Source of the DNA: Deltaproteobacteria bacterium
GTDB lineage: Bacteria; Desulfobacterota_B; Binatia; UBA9968
DNA length: 7,066 nucleotides
NCBI GenBank assembly: GCA_005879255.1
Contig: VBKY01000291.1
Coordinates: forward strand, 1-7,066
Direction: 5' to 3'
The notes under the pieces are model-generated. The model saw only the letters and a list, made by a program, of their open reading frames with translations. It was not told the origin of the DNA and did no database searches. Every line of letters starts with the position of its first letter. Position 1 is the first letter of the stretch. Position numbers and translations under genes: made by a program. Shown one piece after another: positions 6,928 to 7,066 of this stretch.

Positions 6928-6937
6928 AAGAGTTTCC
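6910..6937 (+). promoter_or_regulatory. Inverted repeat, likely operator of the second TetR regulator
   Basis: GGAAACT (6910-6916) and AGTTTCC (6931-6937) are perfect 7-bp inverted arms with a 14-bp centre. The centre contains an 8-bp perfect palindrome, TAGTACTA (6919-6926), although its axis is offset by one base. The site ends 7 bp before the start codon of a TetR-family gene and covers its candidate -10. It does not carry the GTAAGT half-site of the sites at 1245 and 1976, so a different regulator, most simply the adjacent one, is expected to bind here. Confidence 0.5.
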
Positions 6938-6944
6938 TAAGTAT

Positions 6945-7066
6945 ATGGCTCACCAAATGTCAAAAAGAGCGGCATCGGCCGAGATCGCCCTGGCTGAGAA
7001 TACGGCTGCCCAAAGGATTGTCACGGCTGCCCGGCGTCATTTCTTTGCCCACGGTTTCCGCGGCGT
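6945..7066 (+). CDS. Second TetR-family regulator, N-terminal fragment (3' end outside window)
   Basis: An open frame from ATG 6945 runs off the right edge after 40 complete codons. The residues QRIVTAARRHFFAHGFRG at about 23-40 are the typical first helix and turn of the TetR DNA-binding domain, just before the T-T/S-x-x-x-I-A helix-turn-helix that would follow outside the window. An alternative ATG lies at 6957 (residue 5). No clear Shine-Dalgarno precedes either. The first ~22 residues form an Ala-rich extension. A palindrome (6910-6937) and a possible promoter directly upstream suggest autoregulation. Its target is likely a gene set beyond the right edge, because the efflux operon before it appears to end in a terminator. 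The family call rests on a short segment, but the motif is distinctive. Confidence 0.8.
   Translation, partial: MAHQMSKRAASAEIALAENTAAQRIVTAARRHFFAHGFRG

Overview
The window reads as a piece of a Gram-negative bacterial chromosome of moderately high GC. The best guess is a soil-type Acidobacteria- or Verrucomicrobia-like lineage. This rests on the ERAP1-C-type M1 aminopeptidase, the type of small uncharacterised protein in front of the pump, and a periplasm-spanning RND pump. It is an impression from protein style, not a phylogenetic result. All recognised genes lie on the plus strand, and no tRNA, rRNA, CRISPR array, insertion sequence or phage gene is seen.

Layout. Positions 2-1165 hold the C-terminal end of an M1-family zinc aminopeptidase, cut by the left edge. 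A 104-bp gap carries a strong promoter and an inverted repeat. It is followed by a complete TetR/AcrR regulator (1270-1959). A second short gap (1960-2026) carries a promoter-like element and a near copy of the same inverted-repeat site, then a strong Shine-Dalgarno. Next comes a three-gene cluster: a 143-aa protein of unknown function with a helix-turn-helix-like C-terminus (2027-2458), an RND periplasmic adaptor lipoprotein (2472-3641), and an RND inner-membrane proton/drug antiporter (3638-6793, overlapping the adaptor by four bases). A hairpin with a T-run after the transporter looks like the end of the operon. The last 120 bases begin a second TetR-family regulator (6945 to the right edge), with its own inverted repeat and promoter-like element.

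Working model. The first TetR regulator probably represses itself and the three-gene efflux operon through two related 24-bp sites (1245-1268 and 1976-1999) that match at 17 of 24 positions. Adaptor and permease would form a tripartite pump with an outer-membrane channel that is not encoded here. The pump is related to the MdtB/MdtC branch of the HAE1 family and keeps the proton-relay residues. Its substrate cannot be read from the sequence.

Most of the window is ordinary efflux biology. The points worth a second look are the paired operators, the apparently leaderless regulator mRNA, the unknown small protein built into the pump operon, and the second regulator immediately downstream.
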